From Pseudomonas frederiksbergensis (GTDB lineage: Bacteria > Pseudomonadota > Gammaproteobacteria > Pseudomonadales > Pseudomonadaceae), in contig NZ_JAAUOE010000029.1 of NCBI RefSeq assembly GCF_017114915.1, positions 1 to 64,000 of the forward strand: a stretch of 64,000 nt of DNA. Direction: 5' to 3'. Below, one piece after another: positions 44,696-52,822 of the stretch (position 1 is the first letter of the stretch; each line of letters begins with the position of its first letter). The notes below the pieces were generated by a model that did no database searches, had not been told where the DNA came from, and saw only the letters and a program-made list of their open reading frames with translations. Both the position numbers and the translations under genes were made by a program.

Positions 44696-45838
44696 GTGAT
44701 CCGTTGGAAACATGCAGCATTGCTGACTCTGGCCATACTGGCCGCGGGTTGCAGCAGCAACAGCAAAAAAGAATTGCCGCCGGCCGAGTTGACCGACTTC
44801 AAGGAAGAAGTGGTTCTGCACAAGCAGTGGAGTCGTTCGATCGGTGACGGTCAGGGCGAAACCTACAACATGCTGGTTCCGGCGATCGATGGCGATACCC
44901 TCTATGCCGCCGACGTCACCGGTGTGGTGATGGCGATGGATCGCGGCAATGGCGACGTCAAATGGAAGAAAGATCTCGAACTGCCTGTCTCCGGCGCCGT
45001 TGGCGTGGGTTACGGTCTGGTCATGATCGGCACGCTCAAGGGTGAAATCGTTGCCCTGGATGCCAGCAGCGGTGAAGAGAAATGGCGCGCTCGCGTGACC
45101 AGTGAAGTCCTCGCGCCGCCGGCCACCAACGGTGACGTTGTTGTGGTTCAGACCCAGGATGACCGTCTGATCGGTCTGGACGCCGCAACTGGCAACCAGC
45201 GCTGGTTGTATGACAGCACGCCAGCGGTTCTGACCCTGCGTGGCACCAGCGCACCGATCGTCACCAACCGTCTCGCGGTGGCTGGCCTGTCGACAGGTAA
45301 AATAGTCGCTCTCGATGTGTCCAACGGCGTGCCGGTGTGGGAGCAGCGTGTAGCGATTCCACAAGGTCGTTCGGAGCTGGAGCGTGTGGTCGATATCGAC
45401 GGTGGCTTGCTGCTGTCCGGTGGCACGCTGTATGTCGCCAGCTACCAGGGTCGCGTCGCGGCACTGGACCTGGAAAGCGGTCGTCAGCTCTGGCAGCGTG
45501 ATGCTTCCAGCTATGCCGGCGTCGCTCAGGGTTTTGGCAGCGTCTACGTGAGCCTGTCTTCGGGCACCGTTGAAGGCGTCGACGAACGTTCCACCACGGC
45601 TTTGTGGAGCAACGATTCGCTGGCCCGCCGTCAACTGTCGGCTCCGGAAGTGTTCTCCAGCTACGTTGCAGTCGGTGACCTGGAAGGTTACCTGCACCTG
45701 TTGAGTCAGGTGGACGGTCGTTTCGTCGGCCGCGAGCGCATCGACAGCGACGGCCTGCGTGCCCGTCCGCTGGTGGTGGGTGACACGATTTATGTGTATG
45801 GCAACAGCGGCAAACTGGAAGCCCTGACCATCAAGTAA
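44696..45838 (+). CDS. bamB: outer membrane assembly lipoprotein BamB
   Basis: A 380-residue lipoprotein of the Bam complex, an eight-bladed beta-propeller with PQQ-type repeats (such as ATGNQRWLYDS and LESGRQLWQRDA). The lipobox is LAAGC (Cys18 from the GTG start). The frame opens far upstream inside yfgM; an ATG at 44687 abuts GGGG with no spacing, whereas the GTG at 44696 has it 9 bases upstream, so GTG is chosen with moderate certainty. Followed by a hairpin and a REP doublet. Confidence 0.94.
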   Translation: MIRWKHAALLTLAILAAGCSSNSKKELPPAELTDFKEEVVLHKQWSRSIGDGQGETYNMLVPAIDGDTLYAADVTGVVMAMDRGNGDVKWKKDLELPVSGAVGVGYGLVMIGTLKGEIVALDASSGEEKWRARVTSEVLAPPATNGDVVVVQTQDDRLIGLDAATGNQRWLYDSTPAVLTLRGTSAPIVTNRLAVAGLSTGKIVALDVSNGVPVWEQRVAIPQGRSELERVVDIDGGLLLSGGTLYVASYQGRVAALDLESGRQLWQRDASSYAGVAQGFGSVYVSLSSGTVEGVDERSTTALWSNDSLARRQLSAPEVFSSYVAVGDLEGYLHLLSQVDGRFVGRERIDSDGLRARPLVVGDTIYVYGNSGKLEALTIK

Positions 45839-45845
45839 CGACTAT

Positions 45846-45866
45846 GCTTGGGTTTTAACCCCAAGC
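45846..45866. other. hairpin after bamB
   Basis: GCTTGGG and CCCAAGC-type arms with a TTTTAAC loop lie 8 bases past the bamB stop. There is no T-run, so it may be a 3' stabiliser or weak terminator. Confidence 0.4.
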
Positions 45867-45874
45867 GGCTTCAC

Positions 45875-45977
45875 CTGTAGGAGCGAGCTTGCTCGCGATG
45901 GACGTCAACGATTACGGTTGCTGTCTGAATAAACGCGGTGTCGTTGCGTTTTTTGCGAGCAAGCTCGCTCCTACAGT
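45875..45977. repeat. REP doublet between bamB and der
   Basis: CTGTAGGAGCGAGCTTGCTC and the inverted GCGAGCAAGCTCGCTCCTAC face each other about 50 bases apart, of the TTGCTCGCGA subtype rather than TTGCCCGCGA. Confidence 0.85.
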
Positions 45978-46049
45978 GATTGCCCCGAGCACCAGCCGCT
46001 GCCTCGCAGCGGCTTTTGTATTTTCTGAAATAACGAAGTGGAGAGCCGC

Positions 46050-47522
46050 ATGGTTCCCGTAATCGCCCTGGTGGGCCGACCGAACGTCGGCAAGTCCACC
46101 TTGTTCAACCGCCTGACCAGGACTCGCGACGCCATCGTTGGCGACTTGTCCGGTCTGACCCGTGATCGCCAGTACGGTGAGGCCAAGTGGCAAGGGCGTT
46201 CCTACATTTTGATCGACACCGGCGGTATCTCCGGTGACGAACACGGTATGGACGAAAAAATGGCCGAGCAGTCGCTGCTGGCCATTGAAGAAGCGGATGT
46301 CGTTCTGTTCCTGGTGGATGCCAAGGCCGGTTTCACTGCGGCAGACCAGATGATCGCCGAGCACTTGCGCAAGCGTAACAAGCGCTCCTACGTGGTCGCC
46401 AACAAGGTCGACAACATCGACCCGGAAATGGCCCGCGCCGAATTTGCCCCGCTGGGCATGGGCCACGCGATCCCGATCGCCGGTGCTCACGGTCGTGGCA
46501 TCACCCAGATGCTGGAAATCGCCCTGAGCGACTTCCCGAGAGACGAAGAAGAACCGCAGGAAGGCGAAGAGGAAGAGATCGTTGCCGAAGGTGAGGAAGC
46601 CAAGCGCATTCCTGGCCCGAGCGAAAAAGACGGTATCAAGATCGCTATCATCGGCCGTCCGAACGTCGGCAAGTCGACCCTGGTCAACCGCATGCTCGGT
46701 GAAGACCGGGTGATCGTGTATGACCAACCCGGCACCACCCGCGACAGTATCTACATCCCGTTCGAGCGTAATGACGAGAAGTACACGCTGATCGACACCG
46801 CCGGTGTGCGCAAGCGCGGCAAGATTCACGAAGAAGTCGAAAAGTTCTCCGTGGTCAAAACCCTGCAGGCGATCAAAGACGCCAACGTGGTGATCTTCGT
46901 GATGGACGCCCGCGAAGGCGTGGTGGACCACGATCTCAACCTGCTGGGCTTTGCCCTTGAAGCCGGTCGTGCGCTGGTGATCGCGATCAACAAGTGGGAC
47001 GGCATGACGCCGAGCGAGCGCGATTTCGTGAAGGTCGAGCTGCAACGTCGCCTGTTCTTCGTTGACTTCGCCGACATCCACTTCATCTCGGCCCTGCATG
47101 GCACCGGCGTAGGCAACCTCTATGCGTCGGTACAGAACTCGTTCAAGTCCGCGGTCACCCGTTGGCCGACCAACCGCCTGACCCAGATTCTGGAAGACGC
47201 GGTCGGCGAGCACGCGCCACCGATGGTCAACAACCGCCGGATCAAGCTGCGTTATGCCCACTTGGGTGGTGCGAACCCGCCGATCATCGTGATCCACGGT
47301 AACCAGATCGAGAAGGTGCCGAAGTCGTACGTGCGCTATCTGGAAAACACTTACCGTCGTGTGCTCAAGCTGGTCGGCACGCCGATCCGTATCGAGTTCA
47401 AGGGCGGCGAGAACCCGTATGAAGGCAACAAGAACACGCTCACCGACCGCCAGGTCAACAAGAAGCGTCGTTTGATGTCGCACCACAAGAAGGCCGACAA
47501 GAAGCGCCGCGACAAGCGCTGA
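46050..47522 (+). CDS. der: GTPase Der (EngA), ribosome biogenesis
   Basis: A 490-residue protein with two tandem GTPase domains, needed for 50S assembly. The P-loops are GRPNVGKST near residues 8-16 and again after an acidic linker (about 165-190, DEEEPQEGEEEEI). A KH-like domain follows and a basic tail KKRRLMSHHKKADKKRRDKR closes it. A GTG at 46038 is in frame, but ATG 46050 with GGAGA upstream gives MVPVIALVGRPNVG. A terminator at 47661 ends the operon. Confidence 0.97.
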   Translation: MVPVIALVGRPNVGKSTLFNRLTRTRDAIVGDLSGLTRDRQYGEAKWQGRSYILIDTGGISGDEHGMDEKMAEQSLLAIEEADVVLFLVDAKAGFTAADQMIAEHLRKRNKRSYVVANKVDNIDPEMARAEFAPLGMGHAIPIAGAHGRGITQMLEIALSDFPRDEEEPQEGEEEEIVAEGEEAKRIPGPSEKDGIKIAIIGRPNVGKSTLVNRMLGEDRVIVYDQPGTTRDSIYIPFERNDEKYTLIDTAGVRKRGKIHEEVEKFSVVKTLQAIKDANVVIFVMDAREGVVDHDLNLLGFALEAGRALVIAINKWDGMTPSERDFVKVELQRRLFFVDFADIHFISALHGTGVGNLYASVQNSFKSAVTRWPTNRLTQILEDAVGEHAPPMVNNRRIKLRYAHLGGANPPIIVIHGNQIEKVPKSYVRYLENTYRRVLKLVGTPIRIEFKGGENPYEGNKNTLTDRQVNKKRRLMSHHKKADKKRRDKR

Positions 47523-47541
47523 TTCACAGCAGCACGTCATT

Positions 47542-47650
47542 GATCGTTCCCACGCTCTGCGTGGGAATGCCGCTACGGACGCTCCGCGTCCATCGTGAAT
47601 GTGACGCAGAGCGTCACGGGATGCATTCCCACGCAGAGCGTGGGGACGAT
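47542..47650. repeat. composite palindromic repeat, copy B of three
   Basis: A 109-base element with ends GATCGTTCCCACGCTCTGCG and CGCAGAGCGTGGGGACGAT, and inner arms GACGCTCCGCGTC and GACGCAGAGCGTC. It lies between the der stop and the der terminator. Confidence 0.9.
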
Positions 47651-47660
47651 CGATTTAGAG

Positions 47661-47687
47661 AAGGGCGCCTGTTGGTGCCCTTTTTTT
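47661..47687 (+). terminator. rho-independent terminator after der
   Basis: AAGGGCGCC and GGTGCCCTT form a stem with one G-T pair around TGTT, followed by seven T. Confidence 0.85.
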
Positions 47688-47761
47688 ATGGGCGCCGTTT
47701 GGGCTATTCTCGGGCTCTCCCGCGCCGCCGTTAGAGCCGGGTGTAGAGCAGGGAATCACCG

Positions 47762-48910
47762 ATGATCACCAGTAAGCTGCCGAATGTCGGCATCACTATC
47801 TTCACGCAGATGTCTCAGCTCGCGGCGCAAACCGGGGCGATCAATCTGTCCCAGGGCTTTCCCGATTTCGACGGCCCGCAAGCCCTGCGCGATGCGGTCG
47901 GTCGGCATATTGCCAGTGGCCACAACCAGTATTCGCCGATGACCGGCTTGCCGGTGTTGCGTCAGCAGATCGCGGCGAAGATCGCTCGCAGCTACGGTGC
48001 TCATGTCGATGCAGACAGCGAAGTGACGGTCACCCCCGGCGCGACCCAGGCGATCTTCTGCGCGATTCAGGCGGTGATCCACAGCGGCGATGAAGTGATC
48101 GTGTTCGATCCGTGCTACGACAGCTACGAGCCCTCGGTCGAGCTGGCCGGCGGTCGCTGCGTGCATGTGCAACTCGGCCTGAAGGACTTCGCCATCGACT
48201 TCCAGAAGCTCGCCGAAGCCCTGAGTCCGCGCACGCGGATGATCATCCTCAATACCCCGCATAACCCAAGCGGCGCATTGATCAGCCGTGCCGAGCTGGA
48301 TCAGCTGGCGGCGTTGATTCGCGACCGCGACATCTATGTGATCAGCGACGAGGTCTACGAACACCTGGTGTTCGACGGCGTGCCTCATGTCAGCGTATTG
48401 GCTCACGAAGAACTCTATCAGCGCGCATTTGTGGTCAGTTCGTTCGGCAAGACTTACCACGTCACCGGTTGGAAAACCGGTTATGTCGTGGCGCCGCCGG
48501 CCCTTAGCGCGGAGCTGCGCAAGGTTCACCAGTACGTCAGTTTCTGCGGCGTGACGCCGCTGCAGTACGCGTTGGCTGATTACATGGCCGAGCACCCGGA
48601 ACACGTCGAAGAGCTGCCTGGCTTCTATCAGGCCAAGCGCGATCTGTTCTGCGATCTGCTGACGCCGTCGCGCTTCAGTTTTACCCGCGTGGCCGGTACT
48701 TATTTCCAGTTGGTCGATTATTCGCAGATTCGCCCGGACCTCAATGACGTCGAGATGGCGCTGTGGATGACCCGTGAACATGGCGTGGCGAGCATCCCGA
48801 TCTCGGTGTTCTACCAGACGCCACCGGTCGGCCAGCGCCTGGTGCGTCTGTGCTTTGCCAAACGCGAGGAAACCCTGCGCGAAGCAGCGGCAAAACTATG
48901 CGCGATCTGA
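47762..48910 (+). CDS. class I/II aminotransferase, methionine-type (YbdL-like)
   Basis: A 382-residue PLP-dependent aminotransferase. The PLP lysine is probably K230 in SSFGKTYHVTGWKTGYV; other signatures are LSQGFPDFDGP, HNQYSPMTGLPVLR and LNTPHNPSGAL. It most resembles E. coli YbdL and glutamine-dependent methionine or kynurenine aminotransferases. It overlaps the omega-amidase gene by 13 bases. That pairing fits a route in which glutamine donates the amino group to 4-methylthio-2-oxobutyrate and the amidase removes the 2-oxoglutaramate formed (methionine salvage). The substrate is inferred. Confidence 0.9.
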   Translation: MITSKLPNVGITIFTQMSQLAAQTGAINLSQGFPDFDGPQALRDAVGRHIASGHNQYSPMTGLPVLRQQIAAKIARSYGAHVDADSEVTVTPGATQAIFCAIQAVIHSGDEVIVFDPCYDSYEPSVELAGGRCVHVQLGLKDFAIDFQKLAEALSPRTRMIILNTPHNPSGALISRAELDQLAALIRDRDIYVISDEVYEHLVFDGVPHVSVLAHEELYQRAFVVSSFGKTYHVTGWKTGYVVAPPALSAELRKVHQYVSFCGVTPLQYALADYMAEHPEHVEELPGFYQAKRDLFCDLLTPSRFSFTRVAGTYFQLVDYSQIRPDLNDVEMALWMTREHGVASIPISVFYQTPPVGQRLVRLCFAKREETLREAAAKLCAI

Positions 48911-49689
48911 GTGCTCTGCCCAATCTGAATCTCGCCCTGATCCAGACCACCCTGGCCTGGCATGATCGTCAGGCCAATCTGGAGCATTTCGAGCCGTTGC
49001 TGGAACAGGCTCGCGGCGCGGACCTGATCATCCTGCCGGAGATGTTCACCACCGGTTTCTCCATGGAGTCGGAAACCCTCGCCGAGCCGGAAAATGGCCC
49101 CACCAGCAAATGGTTGCGGGCTCAGGCGGCGAAGCTGGACGCGGTGGTCACTGGCAGCATCATCGTCCAGGCCACTGATGGCAGCCATCGCAACCGTCTG
49201 TTGTGGGCACGGCCGGACGGCGAGGTGTGGCACTACGACAAGCGTCACCTGTTCCGCATGGCGGGCGAGAACAACCACTACACCCCAGGCGAGCGTCAGG
49301 TGCAGTTCGAGTTGAAGGGCTGGCGAGTGCGGCCGCTGATTTGCTACGACCTGCGTTTCCCGGTCTGGAGTCGCGATCCGCAAGACACTGACTTGCTGCT
49401 GTACACCGCCAACTGGCCGGGGGCACGGCGTCAGCACTGGAACCGTTTGCTGCCGGCACGGGCGATTGAAAACCTCTGCTATGTGGCGGCGGTGAACCGC
49501 ATCGGTACCGATGGCAAAGGCTTTGCGTATACCGGCGACAGTCAGGTTCTGGATTTTCAGGGCGAGACGTTGCTCAGCGCAGGCGATGCCGATGGCGTGT
49601 TCAAGGTCGTTCTGGACGCGGCGGAATTGGCGGCTTATCGCACGCGGTTTCCGGCGAATCTGGATGCCGATACCTTCGAGTTCACGTAA
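48898..49689 (+). CDS. nitrilase-superfamily omega-amidase (YafV-like)
   Basis: A 263-residue amidohydrolase with the Glu-Lys-Cys triad: E48 (ILPEMFTTGFSM), K115 (HYDKRHLFRMAGE) and C149 (PLICYDLRFPVWSR). These neighbouring residues are typical of YafV/Nit2-type omega-amidases that hydrolyse 2-oxoglutaramate. The frame is open from 48850, but ATG 48898 gives MRDLSALPNLNLALIQ. It overlaps the aminotransferase by 13 bases, suggesting coupled expression. Confidence 0.9.
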   Translation: MRDLSALPNLNLALIQTTLAWHDRQANLEHFEPLLEQARGADLIILPEMFTTGFSMESETLAEPENGPTSKWLRAQAAKLDAVVTGSIIVQATDGSHRNRLLWARPDGEVWHYDKRHLFRMAGENNHYTPGERQVQFELKGWRVRPLICYDLRFPVWSRDPQDTDLLLYTANWPGARRQHWNRLLPARAIENLCYVAAVNRIGTDGKGFAYTGDSQVLDFQGETLLSAGDADGVFKVVLDAAELAAYRTRFPANLDADTFEFT

Positions 49690-49691
49690 CC

Positions 49692-49792
49692 GATCGTTCC
49701 CACGCTCTGCGTGGGAATGCAGCCCGTGACGCTCCGCGTCACTGGACGCGGAGCGTCCCTTGAGGCATTCCCACGCGGAGCGTGGGAACGAT
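49692..49792. repeat. composite palindromic repeat, copy C of three
   Basis: A 101-base element, with the same outer arms as copies A and B and inner arms GACGCTCCGCGTC and GGACGCGGAGCGTCC. It begins 2 bases after the omega-amidase stop, and its spacer is about 8 bases shorter than in the other copies. Confidence 0.9.
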
Positions 49793-49798
49793 CAATCA

Positions 49799-49837
49799 AC
49801 AAAAAGGCCCCGAGGCTTTCGCCTCGGGGCCTTTTGC
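49799..49837. terminator. bidirectional terminator between omega-amidase and leuA
   Basis: AAAAGGCCCCGAGGC and GCCTCGGGGCCTTTT form a perfect 15-bp stem around TTTC. On the minus strand it runs into TTTTTG, so it serves leuA, and on the plus strand it can serve the aminotransferase-amidase pair. Confidence 0.93.
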
Positions 49838-49855
49838 ATTGCAGCGAAGAGACTT

Positions 49856-51535
49856 TTACGCCGCTTTCGCTTCCGGCTGGCTCAGGGAGCGGTTCAGCGC
49901 GCTGAACAGGGCCTTGAAGCTGGCAGTGGTGAAGTTTTCATCGATGCCGACGCCGTGCACTGCACGCTCACCGTTAACGCGCAGTTCAATGTAGGCCGCG
50001 GCCTTGGCATTGGTGCCTGCACCAATGGCGTGTTCGTTGTAGTCCATGATTTCCACCGGGATCGGCAGACCGGCCACCAGTGCTTCCAGGGCGCCGTTAC
50101 CCTTGCCGCGCCAGTGCAGGTTGGTTTCGCCCTGGCCTTTGCTGGAGACTTCGACTTCCACGGCGCTGTGACCGTTTTCTTCCTGCAAGCGATGGCTGAC
50201 CAGCGCGTACGGGGTGTTGGCCTGCAAGTACTCGCTGTGCAGCAGCGCGTGGATTTGCTGGGCCGTCATCTCCAGGCCCAGGCGATCGGTTTCACGCTGC
50301 ACGACCTGGCTGAACTCGATCTGCATGCGGCGCGGCAAGCTGATGCCGTATTCCTGTTCCAGCAGGTAAGCGATACCGCCCTTGCCCGACTGACTGTTGA
50401 CGCGAATCACCGCCTCGTAGCTGCGGCCAATGTCGGCCGGGTCGATCGGCAGGTAGGGCACTTCCCACAGGGCGTCCGGTTGCTGCTGGGCGAAGCCCTT
50501 GCGGATCGCATCCTGGTGGGAGCCGGAGAACGCGGTGTGAACCAGGTCGCCGACGTACGGGTGACGTGGGTGCACTGCAATCTGGTTGCACTCTTCGACG
50601 ACTTTGCGCACGCCGTCGATGTCGGAGAAGTCCAGCTCAGGGTCAACGCCTTGGGTGTAGAGGTTCAACGCCACGGTGACGAGATCGACGTTACCGGTAC
50701 GCTCGCCGTTGCCGAACAGGCAGCCTTCGACACGGTCGGCGCCGGCCATCAGGCCCAGCTCGGTGGCGGCTACGCCAGTGCCACGGTCGTTGTGGGTGTG
50801 CAGGCTGATGATCACGCTGTCACGACGATTGATGTGACGGCCGAACCATTCGATCTGGTCGGCATAGATGTTCGGGGTCGCGCATTCGACGGTGGCGGGC
50901 AGGTTGAGGATCACCTTGTGCTCAGGCGTCGGGTTCCACACCTCGATCACCGCGTCGCAGACTTCCTTGGCGAATTCCAGCTCGGTGGCGCTGAAGGTTT
51001 CTGGCGAGTATTCGAAAGTCCACTCGGTGTCCGGCTGCTGGGCGGCATATTTGACGAACAGCTTGGCGGCGTTCACGGCGATGGCCTTGATCCCGTCCTT
51101 GTCCTGGTTGAAGACAATGCGGCGGAAGGAAGGGGAGGTCGCGTTGTACAGGTGAACGATAGCCTTCTTGGCACCGCGCAGGGATTCGAACGTACGCGCG
51201 ATCAAGTCTTCACGGCCCTGGGTCAGCACCTGAATGGTGGTGTCATCCGGGATGTGGCCGCCTTCGATCAGGGTGCGCACGAAGTCGAAATCGGTTTGCG
51301 AAGCGGCCGGGAACGAGGCTTCGATTTCTTTCACGCCGACCTGCACCAGGGTCTTCCAGAAACGCAACTTCTTGACCGCGTCCATTGGCTCGATCAGCGA
51401 CTGGTTGCCGTCACGAAGGTCCGAGCTGCACCAGATGGGCGCTGCGGTAATGGTCTTCGACGGCCAGGTGCGATCCGGGATGTCGATGGTCGGGAACGCG
51501 CGGTATTTCGAAGACGGGTCTTTGAGCATGCTCAT
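49856..51535 (-). CDS. leuA: 2-isopropylmalate synthase
   Basis: A 559-residue enzyme that condenses acetyl-CoA with 2-oxoisovalerate, the first step of leucine synthesis. This is the longer class in which PIWCSSDLRDGNQSLIEPM opens the TIM barrel; HTHNDRGTGVAATELGLMAGADRVEG and GNGERTGNVDLV are hallmark motifs, with the histidine pair of the metal site. A C-terminal regulatory domain (about 430-555) gives leucine feedback. An AAGGA box precedes the ATG at 51535. A short ORF upstream (51624-51701) may be a leader peptide. Confidence 0.97.
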   Translation of the reverse strand: MSMLKDPSSKYRAFPTIDIPDRTWPSKTITAAPIWCSSDLRDGNQSLIEPMDAVKKLRFWKTLVQVGVKEIEASFPAASQTDFDFVRTLIEGGHIPDDTTIQVLTQGREDLIARTFESLRGAKKAIVHLYNATSPSFRRIVFNQDKDGIKAIAVNAAKLFVKYAAQQPDTEWTFEYSPETFSATELEFAKEVCDAVIEVWNPTPEHKVILNLPATVECATPNIYADQIEWFGRHINRRDSVIISLHTHNDRGTGVAATELGLMAGADRVEGCLFGNGERTGNVDLVTVALNLYTQGVDPELDFSDIDGVRKVVEECNQIAVHPRHPYVGDLVHTAFSGSHQDAIRKGFAQQQPDALWEVPYLPIDPADIGRSYEAVIRVNSQSGKGGIAYLLEQEYGISLPRRMQIEFSQVVQRETDRLGLEMTAQQIHALLHSEYLQANTPYALVSHRLQEENGHSAVEVEVSSKGQGETNLHWRGKGNGALEALVAGLPIPVEIMDYNEHAIGAGTNAKAAAYIELRVNGERAVHGVGIDENFTTASFKALFSALNRSLSQPEAKAA

Positions 51536-51623
51536 TGGAAAATCCTTATTGTGTGGGCCGAAAAAAGGCGGCCTGCCGGTGGATCAAAATGTTCTGGTAG
51601 AGCGTAAGACGAGGCGCCGCGAT

Positions 51624-51701
51624 TCAGCCCGGCAGTCGTGCACTGACGAGGCACAGGCTGCGGTGCTGGCGAAGCTGAATGAGGGTGTGAGAGGTTTTCA
51701 T
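51624..51701 (-). CDS. putative leader peptide upstream of leuA
   Basis: A 25-codon ORF on the minus strand, from ATG at 51701 to TGA ending at 51624, in the leader of leuA with its stop 88 bases before the leuA ATG. It starts MKTSHTLIQL and ends SARLPG, with five leucines (CTC, CTT, CTG, CTC, CTG) spread through it rather than in a run. GAAGG lies just before the ATG. After its stop a GCGGCGCC stretch can pair with AGGCCGC ahead of TTTTTT, a possible attenuator. Whether it senses leucine is untested. Confidence 0.5.
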   Translation of the reverse strand: MKTSHTLIQLRQHRSLCLVSARLPG

Positions 51702-51897
51702 GCCTTCAACCCTAACCGCGAGGGGAAAGGATGGCAAGCAGTCGAAAAAATTTGAGAGGAATAGTCGAAAAATATAGTTTGTCGCGATTTTATTGCTTGG
51801 AATGGCAGCGATTGTTTTTATTTTTGCGAGAGGATTGAGCGATGCGCAATTGGAGGTTGGCGGTGAAGTTCAGGTCAGCGGCGCCTGTGACATCGCC
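51702..51897. other. leuA upstream region, no gene recognised
   Basis: About 200 bases between the leader ORF and the REP doublet, including an A/T-rich block at about 51740-51830 that may hold the leuA promoter on the minus strand; TATATT is seen there but no convincing -35. Open frames on the plus strand here have no coding features. Confidence 0.4.
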
Positions 51898-51973
51898 TTC
51901 GCGGGCAAGCCTCGCTCCTACAGATTTGTGTTGCGGTCACCCGAAAACTGTAGGAGCGAGGCTTGCCCGCGAA
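51898..51973. repeat. REP doublet between leuA leader and the M23 gene
   Basis: TTCGCGGGCAAGCCTCGCTC and its inverted copy GTAGGAGCGAGGCTTGCCCG face each other about 25 bases apart, nearly identical to the pair at 11241-11330. Confidence 0.85.
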
Positions 51974-51997
51974 GAGGCCATCAACCTCAACCACTGC

Positions 51998-52819
51998 TTA
52001 TGGCTGAAACGCACCAATGAAAATCGCCGGGTCCACCCGCGCATCGTTCAAGCTGACGTTCCAGTGCATATGCGGCCCGGTCGCGCGGCCAGTCGCTCCG
52101 ACTTTCCCGACCACGTCACCCCGCGCCAGTTGCTGCCCGACCTTCACATCGATCTTCGACATGTGGCAGAACATGCTGATAAAGCCCTGCCCATGGTCGA
52201 CGAACACTGTGTTGCCGTTGAAGAAGTAGTTACCGATCAGGATCACCTTACCGACCGCCGGCGTCTTGATTGGCGTGCCAGCAGGCACCGCGAAGTCGAG
52301 GCCCGCGTGGGGATTGCGTTCTTCACCATTGAAGAAGCGGCGCACGCCGAACTTGCTCGACAACGGCCCATTGACCGGTTTGTCCAGCAACAGGTTGCTC
52401 GGAGTATTCGGGCTGAAGCTGCGGTAAGCCTGGATCTGCTCGGCCAACTCGCCCTCGATGCGCTTGAGATTCGCCGGGTTCGGATTGACCTGCTGCGTAT
52501 TCTTCAGGGTGATGTGCTGTTCCGGGTATTTCTTGTTGCCGACGGTGAAGCTCAGATTGTGACCACCGCTGCTCAGCGACTGATTGCCCGGTTTGATGGT
52601 CAGCGGCACGCCGACGATGGCCAGCCAGTTGTTCTGTTCCTTGACCACCAGTACCGGTCTGCCTTGATAGCTGGCTTTTGGCGCCTGGGCAGAGCTGCCC
52701 AGATCCACCACGGCTACGCCACCCGGTACCGGTTTGTTCAAGAGGCGGGTGATGTAACTGTCGGCGTGGGCGTTGAAGGTCAGGCACAGCAACAGCAGCG
52801 GAGCGAAAAAACGCGGCAT
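51998..52819 (-). CDS. M23 family metallopeptidase
   Basis: A 273-residue secreted zinc peptidase with a signal peptide (MPRFFAPLLLLCLTFNAHA). The LytM-type motifs are complete: H171 and D175 in HAGLDFAVPAGTP, and H250-x-H252 in GPHMHWNVSL, with H219 in FCHMS. A beta-domain occupies about residues 25-110 before a helical linker. It probably cuts peptidoglycan crosslinks or activates an amidase. It lies 3 bases after xseA on the same strand. Confidence 0.93.
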   Translation of the reverse strand: MPRFFAPLLLLCLTFNAHADSYITRLLNKPVPGGVAVVDLGSSAQAPKASYQGRPVLVVKEQNNWLAIVGVPLTIKPGNQSLSSGGHNLSFTVGNKKYPEQHITLKNTQQVNPNPANLKRIEGELAEQIQAYRSFSPNTPSNLLLDKPVNGPLSSKFGVRRFFNGEERNPHAGLDFAVPAGTPIKTPAVGKVILIGNYFFNGNTVFVDHGQGFISMFCHMSKIDVKVGQQLARGDVVGKVGATGRATGPHMHWNVSLNDARVDPAIFIGAFQP

Positions 52820-52822
52820 GGA

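Noticed and set aside
49760..51607. 615-codon plus-strand frame over leuA
   Set aside because: It is a shadow of leuA and crosses the terminator at 49799-49837 and palindrome copy C.
51793..52020. Small plus-strand ORF over the leuA upstream region
   Set aside because: It runs straight through the REP doublet and into the M23 gene end, and has no Shine-Dalgarno sequence of note.
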